Shown in pieces: positions 36,582-45,575 of a stretch of DNA of 64,000 nt. The translations under genes and the position numbers were made by a program. The stretch is from contig DATCMB010000006.1 in assembly GCA_036563615.1 (NCBI GenBank), forward strand, positions 814,149 through 878,148, read 5' to 3'. This DNA is from Candidatus Binatia bacterium. Lineage in GTDB: Bacteria > Desulfobacterota > Binatia > UBA12015. The notes under the pieces are model-generated. The model was not told where the DNA came from and did no database searches. It was given only the letters and a program-made list of their open reading frames with translations. Position 1 is the first letter of the stretch; each line of letters begins with the position of its first letter.

Positions 36582-38947
36582 TGCAGGTAGCCGAGGGCGC
36601 GCAGCTTCTCGCGCAGCTCGGGATTCTCGATCTCGGGCATCTCGCCGAGCTTCTCGCCGGGGTAGCGCCAGACGCAGACCCGCACGCCGCTCGGCGGCGC
36701 CTCGCAGTCCGGCTCCGTGGTCGTGGTGAACGCCGGATCCGCGACGTTGACCACGTCGCTCGACGCCGCGGTGCCGTTCGGGCCGAGCGCCAGCACGGCG
36801 CGCGACACCGGCGAACCCGAGACCAGAACCTCGAATCTGATCTTGTCGTCGCGCTGGATGTTGCGCGGGCTCAGCAGGCGGTCGAAGCGGAAGCCGGTGC
36901 CGCGCGCGTCGACCGTCGCCTTGGCGGTGAGCTTCTCGCCGTCGGCGGACAGCGTGAGCCGCGGGTCGCCGTGCGGCGAGGTGCGGTCGAGGGTGAGGAA
37001 CGTGCCGCTGCGCGGCTCGCTCGAGAGGCGTACCTCGACCGGCACGCTGCCCGACTGCGGCCCGACCACCTTCACCTGGTAGCCGCGCTCGCGCAGCACC
37101 TGGCGCGCGGCGTCGAGCTTCGCCTGCAGCGCGGCGACGTCGTCCGGACGCTGCGCCGCGAGGTCGTGGCGCTCGTCCGGGTCGCTCGCGAGGTCGAAGA
37201 GCTCGCGCTTGCCGGTGTCGAGGCTCTCGATCAGCTTGAGGTCGCCGCTGCGGACCGCGTAGCGCGTCGGGAACTGCGCCTGCGTCGCGGTCGCGACCAT
37301 CTCGTCCGCCGGCAGGTCGGCGTTGGCGACCACCTCGGCGAGCGCGCGTCCGGTGAACGTCGCCGGACGCTCGAGCTTCGCCCAGTCGAGCAGCGACGGC
37401 CCGACGTCGAGCATGCGCACCGGACGCTCGACGACCGTGCCCGGCGCGCCGAGCCCCGGCACGCGGACGATCAGCGGCACGTGCAGCAGCTCGTCGTACA
37501 GGCTCTGCCCGTGGAAGAAGCGGCCGTGATCCCAGAACTCCTCGCCGTGGTCGGCGGTGACGACGATCGCCGTGCGGTCGAGCTCGCCGCTCTTCTCGAG
37601 GAACTCGATCACGCGCGCGATCTGGTCGTCGATGTAGCGCAGCGCGCTGTCGTACAGCGCGATGATCTTTTGCTTGTCGGCGTCGTCGTATCGGCCGGCG
37701 TCGGCGCCGTCGACGTCGGAGAAGGTGTCGCCCACCTTGCCCTGGTAGGCCGGGTCGGCGAACGCGCGGATCTGGTCCGCGGGCGGGCCGTACGGCGTGT
37801 GCGCGTCGAGGAAGTGCAGGTAGAGGAAGAAGCGATCGTCGCGGTGCGTCTCGAGCCAGGTGAGCGCGCGGTCGACGATCGCGCGCGCGTCGAGGTCGCC
37901 CGAGATCATGACGTCGAAGGTGCCGGGCGGCTCGGCGTGCTTGCCCTGACCGAGCCAGAGCGGGATCCAGACCTGGTTCACCACCGCGGCGCTCGGCACG
38001 CCGGCCTGCGCGACCGGCTCGAGGAACGTCTCGTCGTCCTTGGTCGGGAACAGCGTCGAGGTGAAGAGCTGCGGGATCGAGGGCAGCGTCATCGGCGCGT
38101 TCGCGTAGGCGCGCGCGAAGCGCACGCCCTCGGCGGCGAGGCGATCGAGCGTCGGCGTCGTCGGCCGCGGGTAGCCGTAGGCGCCGACGTGGTCCGCGCG
38201 CAGGCAGTCGATCGTGATGAGCAGCACGTTGAGGCCGGGCGCGGCGTCGCCGGCGCGCGTCACGATGCGCGGCGTCGAGAGGTAGACGTTGGTCTCCTTC
38301 GCCTTCGCGGCGTCGCCCTCGTTCAGCACGCGGAAGGTGAGCGTCGCCTTCTTGCCGGCGAAGGGCGCGAGGTCGATGCGCTCGTCGAACCAGCGACGGT
38401 CCGTCGGAACGTTGCGGATGTCGATGCGGCGGTCGTAGAGGACGTGCGTCTTGCCGTCGGCCTCGGCGAGCTCGATCTGCACGCGGCCCGGCTCGGCGAG
38501 CTCCGGCAGCTCGGTCATGAACGCCGCCGCCTGGAAGGTGACGCCGAAGACCAGCTCCGCCTCGGGCGGCACCTCGACCGGCATCGACATGCTGCTCGGC
38601 GAGGCCATGCGGACGCCGGCGCGCGTCTCCTTGTGCGCGCCGCGGTAGACGAGCTGAACGCCCTCGGGCGGCTGGCCCGCGGCGGCGAGGGCGACGATCA
38701 GGTCCCAGGACGTGCGGCGCTCGGCCTTCGTCGCGGACGCGCTCGCTTTCGCGCCGGCGCTCGCGGCCGGTGTGGCTGCGGCGCTCGCCTGCGGCGCGGA
38801 GGTCGCGGCCGTCGCGGACGCGGCGCTCTCCGGCGCGCCGCTGGCGCTGGCCTGCGGCGCCGGCGGCGTCGTCGCGCGCGCCGACGCGCCGATCGCAAGC
38901 AGCGTGAGGAGCAGGAAGAGGGTGCGTACGGCCCGGCGCCGAAGCAT
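36578..38947 (-). CDS. Sulfatase-superfamily protein with N-terminal beta domain and Thr in place of the formylglycine Cys
   Basis: 789 residues. A clear signal peptide (RTLFLLLTLLAIGASARA, 8-25) is followed by an Ala/Ser-rich spacer and a beta domain at about 125-230. That domain is shared with the lipoprotein at 45515. The alkaline-phosphatase-fold core starts at NVLLITIDCLRADHVGAYGY (metal ligands D247 and D252). At the nucleophile position the text is APMTLPSIPQLF, so Thr287 replaces the Cys or Ser of C-x-P-S-R. TADHGEEFWDHG supplies the remaining metal ligands. Thr nucleophiles occur in phosphoethanolamine and phosphoglycerol transferases, so phosphotransfer is as likely as sulfate removal. 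ATG 38947 is chosen for the signal peptide. ATG 39049 would overlap the upstream gene. Confidence 0.78.
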   Translation of the reverse strand: MLRRRAVRTLFLLLTLLAIGASARATTPPAPQASASGAPESAASATAATSAPQASAAATPAASAGAKASASATKAERRTSWDLIVALAAAGQPPEGVQLVYRGAHKETRAGVRMASPSSMSMPVEVPPEAELVFGVTFQAAAFMTELPELAEPGRVQIELAEADGKTHVLYDRRIDIRNVPTDRRWFDERIDLAPFAGKKATLTFRVLNEGDAAKAKETNVYLSTPRIVTRAGDAAPGLNVLLITIDCLRADHVGAYGYPRPTTPTLDRLAAEGVRFARAYANAPMTLPSIPQLFTSTLFPTKDDETFLEPVAQAGVPSAAVVNQVWIPLWLGQGKHAEPPGTFDVMISGDLDARAIVDRALTWLETHRDDRFFLYLHFLDAHTPYGPPADQIRAFADPAYQGKVGDTFSDVDGADAGRYDDADKQKIIALYDSALRYIDDQIARVIEFLEKSGELDRTAIVVTADHGEEFWDHGRFFHGQSLYDELLHVPLIVRVPGLGAPGTVVERPVRMLDVGPSLLDWAKLERPATFTGRALAEVVANADLPADEMVATATQAQFPTRYAVRSGDLKLIESLDTGKRELFDLASDPDERHDLAAQRPDDVAALQAKLDAARQVLRERGYQVKVVGPQSGSVPVEVRLSSEPRSGTFLTLDRTSPHGDPRLTLSADGEKLTAKATVDARGTGFRFDRLLSPRNIQRDDKIRFEVLVSGSPVSRAVLALGPNGTAASSDVVNVADPAFTTTTEPDCEAPPSGVRVCVWRYPGEKLGEMPEIENPELREKLRALGYLQ

Positions 38948-39045
38948 CCGCGCGACGCTACCATGGTCCGCCTTGCCCGGCGACCCGCGCGTGACCGAGC
39001 CCGGACGCGAGCGCGCGTCGCGGATGATCCGTGCGGCGAGAGCGC

Positions 39046-41133
39046 TCATGGGTCGACCACCTCCACCGTGCGCGTCGCGAGCACGACCTCCGGCTCCTCG
39101 GCGCGCGCGATCGCGAGCTCGTACGTGCCCGCCTGCTCCGGCGTCGGCAGGTCCATCGGCACCTCCAGCTCCGCGCCCGGCGCGATCGCGAGCGGCAGCA
39201 GCTCGCGCGCGCGGATCTCCTGCGCGAGCCGTCCGTCGGCGTGACGCCAGCGCACCACGAGCTCGGAGGGGACGAGCGGGTCGGGGTGGCGGAAGATCTC
39301 CGCGCCGCGGTTCGCGAACGGCACGTCGAGGGTGACGCGCGCGCCGCGGCGCTCGACGCGCAGCGGCTCCGCGGGCGCGGGCGCGAGCAAGGAGAAGTCG
39401 GTGCGCACGGGAGTCGGTGTCGAGAGGCGGTAGGCGAAGAAGCGCGCCGAGCGGCCGACCGGGCGCATGCGCTCCCAGTTGTCGAGGTCGCGCAGGCCGT
39501 CGAGCAGCCCCTGCAGCGCCGCCGGCAGGAGGCGATCCTTCTCGACCATGACGGTGCCGAAGCCGAGCGCCGCGAGCGCGTCGGAGGCGCGGCGGTCGGG
39601 AAGCTGCTCGGCGAGGCGCTTCACCTGACGCAGCGCGGGCGTGACGAAGGAGTTGTAGCAGGCGGCGGTGGCGCGCGGGTCGTACGCGTTGAGCAGCAGG
39701 TGCTGCGCGAGGCTGATGCTGTTGCGCCCCTCCATCTCGGGAAAGGGCACGTCGAGCACCGCGCCCTCGGCGACCCGTCGCAGCAGCGCGACGTCGCGCG
39801 CGTCTGGGCTCGCCTGCCAGGCGGCCAGGCGGAACGAGGGCGTGGCGTACATCGGCCCGGCGAAGGGCGGGAAGTAGAGCGACAGGAGCGCCAGCGCGGT
39901 CGCGACCGCGGCGCTCCCGATCGCGAGCGCGCGTCCGCGCCGCTCGATCAGGACCAGCATCCCGTAGCCGGCGAGGAAGGCCCACGCGAGGTTCGACACG
40001 ATGCCGACCGCGGTGAGCGCGCGCACCGCGCTCAGCCCGGGCACGTAGGGCTTCAGCGCCACGATCGGCGACGGCACGAGGACGTCCGTGAACGGGATCG
40101 GGATCCCCCTCGTCGACGCCCACACCAGCACGAAGCCGCAGAGCAGCATCGCGAGCCGCGGGTCGTCGCCGCGCAGCGGGCGCGCGCGGCGCAGCCGGTC
40201 GACGATGCCGAGCGCCGCGAGCCCGAGGACGAGCGCGCCGGGGAAGTAGATCGATCCCCAGCGGTAGTCGCGGAACTGCAGCATGGTCGAGCTGCGGCCC
40301 TCGAGGAGACCCCAGGTCGCGCGCGTCTCGAGGTAGGGGCCGAGGACGACCCAGGCGGTCGCGAGCACGAGCGCGGAGGCGACCGCGATCTTCGGCAGCA
40401 GCGCGACGAGCCGCGTCCGGCTCCGCCACGCGAGGTGGGTGCCGTAGATCAGCACCAGGAACGCGCAGGCGAGCAGCGGATAGAGGCTCTCCATCACCTC
40501 GAGGCTCAGGAAGAGCGCGAACAGCACCGCGTCGCTCAGGCGTCCGACCGTGAACAGGCGGTGCAGGAAGAGCAGCATCAGCGGCGCCCACAGGTCGCCG
40601 TGCACGTAGGGATGCGACGGGTCGACGATGCGGCTCGGCACCAGCTCGAAGAGCAGCCCCGCGACGAACGCCGCCGCCGCGTTGCGCGTGAACGCCCACG
40701 ACAGCGCGTACATCGTCAAGCCAGGAATCCACAGCGTGAGCCAGAGCGTCAGGTTGTAGGTGAGGATCGGATCCCCGGTGAGAGCGTACGGCAGCGCGGC
40801 GAGCAGACCCGTGCCGAACATGTGCTCGCCGAGCGTGTACGAGCGCGGCATCGGGTAGCACTGCCCGAAGCCGTCGAGCAGGTTCCACGGCTCGCTGGTC
40901 AGCAGCGCCGCGTTGCGGATCACCACCGACACCACCATCGACTGGTCGCGGTGGTCGAGGCGCGTCAGATCGGCCTTGGGCGTCGAGTTCCAGTCGAGCA
41001 GCTCGGGGTACGGCAGCAGCCGTCCGGGCGACGGCAGCACCGCACGCAGGACGAACAGCGCGACCAGGCCGTAGGCGATTGCGGCGAGCAGCGCGCACCA
41101 CGTCGCGCTGCGGCCGGAGCCGGGCAGCTTCAA
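39046..41133 (-). CDS. GT-C-like polytopic membrane protein with C-terminal beta-rich domain
   Basis: 695 residues. About a dozen helices. An N-terminal outer loop carries LLDWNSTPKADLTRLDHRDQ, rich in acidic residues. The helical part is followed by a soluble region with VALLRRVAEGAVLDVPFPEM and a beta-rich C-terminus (LDVPFANRGAEIF, APGAELEVPMDLPTPEQAG). The plan is the same as for the 34338 protein, and both have a stretch in which a V-L-(E/D)-V-P segment follows the membrane part. It starts four bases inside the stop of the next upstream gene (41130). Donor and acceptor are unknown. Confidence 0.6.
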   Translation of the reverse strand: MKLPGSGRSATWCALLAAIAYGLVALFVLRAVLPSPGRLLPYPELLDWNSTPKADLTRLDHRDQSMVVSVVIRNAALLTSEPWNLLDGFGQCYPMPRSYTLGEHMFGTGLLAALPYALTGDPILTYNLTLWLTLWIPGLTMYALSWAFTRNAAAAFVAGLLFELVPSRIVDPSHPYVHGDLWAPLMLLFLHRLFTVGRLSDAVLFALFLSLEVMESLYPLLACAFLVLIYGTHLAWRSRTRLVALLPKIAVASALVLATAWVVLGPYLETRATWGLLEGRSSTMLQFRDYRWGSIYFPGALVLGLAALGIVDRLRRARPLRGDDPRLAMLLCGFVLVWASTRGIPIPFTDVLVPSPIVALKPYVPGLSAVRALTAVGIVSNLAWAFLAGYGMLVLIERRGRALAIGSAAVATALALLSLYFPPFAGPMYATPSFRLAAWQASPDARDVALLRRVAEGAVLDVPFPEMEGRNSISLAQHLLLNAYDPRATAACYNSFVTPALRQVKRLAEQLPDRRASDALAALGFGTVMVEKDRLLPAALQGLLDGLRDLDNWERMRPVGRSARFFAYRLSTPTPVRTDFSLLAPAPAEPLRVERRGARVTLDVPFANRGAEIFRHPDPLVPSELVVRWRHADGRLAQEIRARELLPLAIAPGAELEVPMDLPTPEQAGTYELAIARAEEPEVVLATRTVEVVDP

Positions 41134-41777
41134 TCCTTCTCCAGCACGACGAGTTGCGAGATCGCGATCAACGGCACGCGATAGGGGAGGCGGGTGAGCA
41201 GCCGGGCGATCGGCAGCGGCGTGACGTTCGGGAAGAGCAGCCCGCAGCGCTGCGGTCGCGCGCGACGTCCCGTCGCCGCGTGCACGAGCCGACGCAGGTG
41301 TCCCGGCGAGAACAGCAGCGAGCGCCGCTCCTCCTCACGCGTCAGCCCGAGCACGATGTGACCCGGGTTGATGCGGTTCGGCTCGAACACGACGAGCCGC
41401 CGCCGCGTGACGCGCCACATCTCGCGCAGCGCCGCGACCGGATCGTCGAGGTGGTGCAGGAGCTCCCAGCAGGTGACGACGTCGAAGCCGCCGTCGTCGA
41501 AGGGAAGCTGCGTCGCCGAGCAGCGGACGCGGTCGCGCACCGGGTTGCCGGTCAGCATCCCGGAGGCGTAGTCGCACGCGACGACGCGGATGCGCTCGGG
41601 GTAGTAGGCGCTCGAGAAGCCGCTGCCGGCGCCGACGTCGAGCAGGCTCGCGACGCCGTCGAGCGCGCCGCGCGCCTCGAGGTACTCGACGCGCTGGCGC
41701 GCGAACAGCTCGACCACCGGGTGGTCGCTCGGGCGGTAGCGTCCGCCCGTCTCCCAGAAGGCGAGCTGCTCGGTCAT
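41130..41777 (-). CDS. Class I SAM-dependent methyltransferase
   Basis: 215 residues. LLDVGAGSGFSSAYYPE, VVACDYASGML, LPFDDGGFDVVTCWELLHHL and MWRVTRRRLVVFEPN are the SAM-binding and catalytic motifs of Methyltransf_11 proteins. It is short for the family but complete. The ATG at 41777 overlaps the DUF2304 stop as ATGA, so it belongs to the operon running from 42970 down to 36578. The substrate is unknown. Confidence 0.82.
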   Translation of the reverse strand: MTEQLAFWETGGRYRPSDHPVVELFARQRVEYLEARGALDGVASLLDVGAGSGFSSAYYPERIRVVACDYASGMLTGNPVRDRVRCSATQLPFDDGGFDVVTCWELLHHLDDPVAALREMWRVTRRRLVVFEPNRINPGHIVLGLTREEERRSLLFSPGHLRRLVHAATGRRARPQRCGLLFPNVTPLPIARLLTRLPYRVPLIAISQLVVLEKD

Positions 41778-42208
41778 TGCTCGCCGGCGGCGCGCTCGCC
41801 GTCGCCGCCGGACGTCGCCGCGAGCTGCTGGCGCAGCAGCGCCACCTCCTGCGCGAGCAGCTTGACCTGCAGGCTCAGGCCCGAGAGGCGCACGGCGTAG
41901 TTCAGGCACACGGTGAGCAGGAAGACGAGGCCGAAGAAGAACAGCGTCGAGCTCGGCGTCCAGGCGCCGACGAGGCGCGTGAGCAGCCGCACGGCGTCGA
42001 ACCAGATGCTGAGCACCATCGTGCCGACCGCGACCACCGTCCAGATCGGCGTGTACTCCTCGCGCAGCCGCCCGCGCCGCACCAGCACCAGCACCGCGAC
42101 GAGGAACGCGGTGCACAGCAGCAGCGCCAGGATCCTCGTGCTCGTCGCCTCCGGCTGCTCGATGGCGAGCCGGCGCAGAGCGTCGACGTCGATGGTCGTT
42201 TGGTTCAT
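41774..42208 (-). CDS. DUF2304 small membrane protein
   Basis: 144 residues. Three hydrophobic segments (ILALLLCTAFLVAVLVLV, IWTVVAVGTMVLSIWFDAVRLL, TLFFFGLVFLLTVCLNYAVR), then a charged C-terminal helix. DUF2304 proteins commonly sit beside GT2 polyprenyl-phosphate glycosyltransferases, as here (42239-42970, 30 bases upstream). They are thought to supply or anchor the membrane part of such enzymes, but no activity is established. Confidence 0.8.
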   Translation of the reverse strand: MNQTTIDVDALRRLAIEQPEATSTRILALLLCTAFLVAVLVLVRRGRLREEYTPIWTVVAVGTMVLSIWFDAVRLLTRLVGAWTPSSTLFFFGLVFLLTVCLNYAVRLSGLSLQVKLLAQEVALLRQQLAATSGGDGERAAGEQ

Positions 42209-42238
42209 GGCGATCCTCTGCCGGTCGTTCGCGTCGGC

Positions 42239-42970
42239 TCAGTCGGAAGCGAGCTTGACGCGCGGCATGAACATGCTGCGGAACGTCGAGAGCAGCATCT
42301 TGTACGGGTAGTAGACGGCGCGCAGCCCGTAGTGCATCGGCTTTCGCTGCGGCGGGCTCGGCGCCATGGTCACCGGGACCTCGCGGATGCGGAACCCCTG
42401 GCGGTGGAGCAGCAGCAGGACGTCGATGTCCGGGAAGTCGAACGGGTAGAAGTCCGAGCAGCAGAAGCGCACCACGCTGCGCGACAGCGCCTGCAGACCC
42501 GAGGTCGGGTCGGCGATGTGCGGCCCGCCGCACCAGACCAGGACCCGCTGGAAGAAGACGCGGCCCACGGTGCGCGCGCCGCCCATCTGGTAGCCGGTCG
42601 CCTCGATGAAGCGCGAGCCGATCACCACGTCGGCCTCGCCCGCGCGCACCGGCTCGAGCAGGCTCGGGATGTAGGCGGGATCGTGCTGGCCGTCGGCGTC
42701 CATCTGCACGAGGTGCCGGTAGCCGTTGCGGATCGCGTACTTGTAGCCGGTCTGCAGCGCGGCGCCGTAGCCCAGGTTGAACGGGTGCGACACCACCGTC
42801 GCGCCGTGGCGGCGGGCGATCTCGGCGGTGTCGTCGCGCGAGCCGTCGTTGATCACCAGCACGTCGAGCTCGAGGCCGGTCGCGCGCACGCGGTCGATCA
42901 CCGCACCGATCGAGCGCTGCTCGTTGAAGGCCGGGATGATCAGAAGGGAATCGCTGGAACGGCGGGACAT
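42239..42970 (-). CDS. GT2 polyprenyl-phosphate glycosyltransferase, DUF2304-linked
   Basis: 243 residues. LLIIPAFNEQRSIGAVIDR, LVINDGSRDDT, NLGYGAALQTGYKYA and the metal motif QMDADGQHDP are clear. A DPM1-like C-terminus without membrane helices follows. The neighbouring DUF2304 protein may be its membrane partner. The start ATG 42970 lies at the edge of a 205-base divergent gap (42971-43175), so it is probably the first gene of the minus-strand operon. It probably makes a polyprenyl-P-hexose for the GT-C-like proteins encoded downstream. Confidence 0.88.
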   Translation of the reverse strand: MSRRSSDSLLIIPAFNEQRSIGAVIDRVRATGLELDVLVINDGSRDDTAEIARRHGATVVSHPFNLGYGAALQTGYKYAIRNGYRHLVQMDADGQHDPAYIPSLLEPVRAGEADVVIGSRFIEATGYQMGGARTVGRVFFQRVLVWCGGPHIADPTSGLQALSRSVVRFCCSDFYPFDFPDIDVLLLLHRQGFRIREVPVTMAPSPPQRKPMHYGLRAVYYPYKMLLSTFRSMFMPRVKLASD

Positions 42971-43107
42971 TGGTACGGGCCGGCTCCTACCACAGCGGAT
43001 CGATCGCAGTCATGCCGGGACCTGCGGGCATGGCCGACGATCCTCGCACAGCGTGCGCGGCGCCCGCAATTGCCGACGTTGCGCTCCGGCAACCACCACG
43101 AGCGGGG

Positions 43108-43136
43108 TTTACGACGGTGCGGAAGCCCGCTACAGA
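43108..43136 (+). promoter_or_regulatory. Candidate sigma-70-type promoter upstream of the spermidine-synthase-like gene
   Basis: TTTACG (43108-43113) and TACAGA (43131-43136) are separated by exactly 17 bases, and the -10 lies 39 bases before ATG 43176. The surrounding 205-base divergent gap contains no gene. Confidence 0.4.
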
Positions 43137-43175
43137 GAGCGGACCTTCGCCGCGGGCGCTTCTGAATTCCTTCGC

Positions 43176-45575
43176 ATGCCACGCAAGCTCTATTTCGAGA
43201 CCTTCTTCATCTCCCTGGCCGTCATCCTTCTGGAGGTCTCCTACACCCGCGTCTTCTCGTACAAGCTCGTCTACTACTTCACCTACCTGGTGATCGGGAT
43301 CGCGCTGCTCGGGCTCGGCTCGGGCGGCGTGCTGGTGGCGATCGTCTCGCGGCTGAGGCGCGCCAGCGTCGAGCGGCTCGTGCTCGGCTGCGCGCTGACC
43401 GCCGCGATCGCGGTGCTCGGCGGCTACTTCCTGATCGCGCTGCTGCGCCTGAACCTCTTCCGCATGGTCATGTGGATGGTCCAGGGCAGCCACTGGGGCG
43501 AGGTGACCCTGGAGCTCGCGAAGCTGACGCTCGTCTGCGCGACGCTGTTCGTGCCGTTCCTCTCGGCCGGCATCGCGCTCGCGAAGATCTTCGCGGCGCA
43601 CACCGAGCGCATCAGCCGGCTCTACGCGATCGACCTGCTCGGCGCGGCGCTCGGCTGCATGATCGTCATCCCGGCGATCCGCTGGATCTCGCCGCCGGGC
43701 GCGGTGTTCCTCGCGGGGCTCGCCTTCGCGTTCGCCGGTCTGCCGCTCGCGCGCGCGACCGGACGCACGGCGACGGTGCCCGCGACCGTGGCGGCGATCT
43801 GCCTGCTCGTGGGCGTGCTGTTCCCGGGCGCGCTGCCCGATCCGGTGCGCGATCGCATCAAGGGCGGCGACGCGCCGACGATCTTCTCGCAGTGGAGCCC
43901 GGTGTTCCGCGTCGACGTCGTCCCGGTGCCGGGCGCCGTGCCGCCGACGAACTTCCTCGTCCACGACGGCACGCTCGGCTCCTCGATGCTGCAGTACGAC
44001 GGCGATCCGTCCTCGCTCGGGCGCTACGACAAGATGGATCGCTCGTTCCCGTTCCGTCTCCTCGGGCCCGAGCCCCACGTGGCGATCATCGGCGCGGCGG
44101 GCGGCAACGAGATCCTCGCCTCGCTGCGTCTCGGCGCGGGGCACATCACCGGCATCGAGCTGAACCCGGTGACGGTGTCGCTGCTCACCGACCACTTCGC
44201 CGACTTCACCGGCAACATCGCGCGTCACCCCAAGGTGACGCTGGTCAACGCCGAGGGACGCTCGTACCTCAAGAGCACGGGCAAGGAGTTCGACCTCATC
44301 TGGCTCGTCGCGCCCGACAGCTACGCCGCGATGAACGCGGCGACCTCGGGCGCCTTCGTGCTCTCCGAGAGCTACCTCTACACCAAGGAGATGATCGTCG
44401 AGGCGCTCGAGCACCTCGACGAGAACGGCATCCTGTGCGCGCAGTTCGGCGAGATCGAGTTCGCGACCAAGCCGAACCGCGTCGTGCGCTACCTCGGCAC
44501 CGCGCGCGAGGCGCTCGCCGAGCTCGGCATCCGCGACTTCGACCGGCACGTGCTGGTCGCGGTGTCGCCCGGCTTCGGCCAGCTCGAGTCGGCGACCATC
44601 CTGATCCGCAAGCGGCCGTTCACCGAGGCGGACATCGAGACGTTCCTCGACACGGCGGCGCAGATCGAGGGTACGCGCGTCGTCTACACGTGGAAGCAGT
44701 CGGACCCCGAGAGCCCGGTCACCAAGGTGATCACGCTCGAGGGCGAGGAGCGCGAGGCGTTCTACGACTCCTGGCCGTACAAGGTCCGTCCGATCACCGA
44801 CGACTCGCCGTTCTTCTGGCACTTCGTCGGCTTCGACTCCGTGCTGTACGGCAACGACGACATCCGCCTGAACGTCGAGGAGGGCGTCGGCGAGCGGCTA
44901 CTGCTCGTGCTGCTCGCGATCGGCACCGCGTTCGCGGCGGCGTTCCTGCTGCTGCCGCTCGCGGTGGTGCGCGACGTCTGGGCGCAGATCCCCTACAAGC
45001 TGAACGCCGGCCTCTACTTCGCGGGCCTCGGGCTCGGCTTCATGCTGATCGAGGTCTGCCTGATCCAGCGCTTGACGCTGTTCCTCGGCTACCCGACCTA
45101 CTCGCTGACCATCACGCTGTTCTCGCTGCTGGTCTCGACCGGGCTCGGCAGCCTCGCGAGCGAGCGCTACGGCACCGACCGCAACCGGGTGTTCGCGGCG
45201 CTGCTCGGCGCGCTGATCGTGATGGTGGTGTTCTACCGCTTTGGCTTGACGCCGCTGGTCGACGTCGCGGTCGGCTGGCCGTTCGCGCTGCGCGTCCTGA
45301 TCACGGTCGCGGTGCTGACGCCGCTCGGCTTCTGTCTCGGCGCCTTCATGCCGATCGGCCTGCGCTCGGTGTCGGCACTGACGCCGTACCACGAGCAGTA
45401 CGTCGCCTGGTGCTGGGCGGTGAACGGCTTCTGCTCGGTCGTCGCCTCGGTGCTGGCGACGATCCTCGCGATGACGGCGGGCTTCAACGCCGTCATCCTC
45501 GCCGGGCTCGCCTGCTACCTGGTCGGCGTGTCGGCGTTCCTGCGCGTGCCGTCGGGCGAGGCCAAGGTGGCCTGA
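43176..45575 (+). CDS. Membrane-embedded spermidine-synthase-like protein
   Basis: 799 residues. About six N-terminal helices (EVSYTRVFSYKLVYYFTYLV opens the protein) precede a cytosolic Rossmann domain (about 300-520) and about six further helices. The nucleotide-binding text is HVAIIGAAGGNEILASLRLG, then ITGIELNPVTV and FDLIWLVAPDSY. In true aminopropyltransferases the first motif is G-G-G-D-G-G. Here Asp is missing, so polyamine synthesis is unlikely. Fused multi-helix spermidine-synthase-like proteins are common and uncharacterised. ATG 43176 has no clear Shine-Dalgarno site. It is divergent from the DUF2304/GT2 operon. Confidence 0.7.
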   Translation: MPRKLYFETFFISLAVILLEVSYTRVFSYKLVYYFTYLVIGIALLGLGSGGVLVAIVSRLRRASVERLVLGCALTAAIAVLGGYFLIALLRLNLFRMVMWMVQGSHWGEVTLELAKLTLVCATLFVPFLSAGIALAKIFAAHTERISRLYAIDLLGAALGCMIVIPAIRWISPPGAVFLAGLAFAFAGLPLARATGRTATVPATVAAICLLVGVLFPGALPDPVRDRIKGGDAPTIFSQWSPVFRVDVVPVPGAVPPTNFLVHDGTLGSSMLQYDGDPSSLGRYDKMDRSFPFRLLGPEPHVAIIGAAGGNEILASLRLGAGHITGIELNPVTVSLLTDHFADFTGNIARHPKVTLVNAEGRSYLKSTGKEFDLIWLVAPDSYAAMNAATSGAFVLSESYLYTKEMIVEALEHLDENGILCAQFGEIEFATKPNRVVRYLGTAREALAELGIRDFDRHVLVAVSPGFGQLESATILIRKRPFTEADIETFLDTAAQIEGTRVVYTWKQSDPESPVTKVITLEGEEREAFYDSWPYKVRPITDDSPFFWHFVGFDSVLYGNDDIRLNVEEGVGERLLLVLLAIGTAFAAAFLLLPLAVVRDVWAQIPYKLNAGLYFAGLGLGFMLIEVCLIQRLTLFLGYPTYSLTITLFSLLVSTGLGSLASERYGTDRNRVFAALLGALIVMVVFYRFGLTPLVDVAVGWPFALRVLITVAVLTPLGFCLGAFMPIGLRSVSALTPYHEQYVAWCWAVNGFCSVVASVLATILAMTAGFNAVILAGLACYLVGVSAFLRVPSGEAKVA

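Noticed and set aside
33810..36590. A long open frame (over 900 codons) on the plus strand opposite the SGNH-like and GT-C-like genes
   Set aside because: Its product is Arg/Ala/Asp-rich without recognisable motifs. It is antisense to genes with clear membrane and family patterns, and long antisense frames are expected at this GC content.
38948..41101. Possible 5' extension of the sulfatase-like gene to give a 1507-residue protein
   Set aside because: The added part is the +1 shadow of the 39046-41133 membrane protein. A clear signal peptide begins at 38947.
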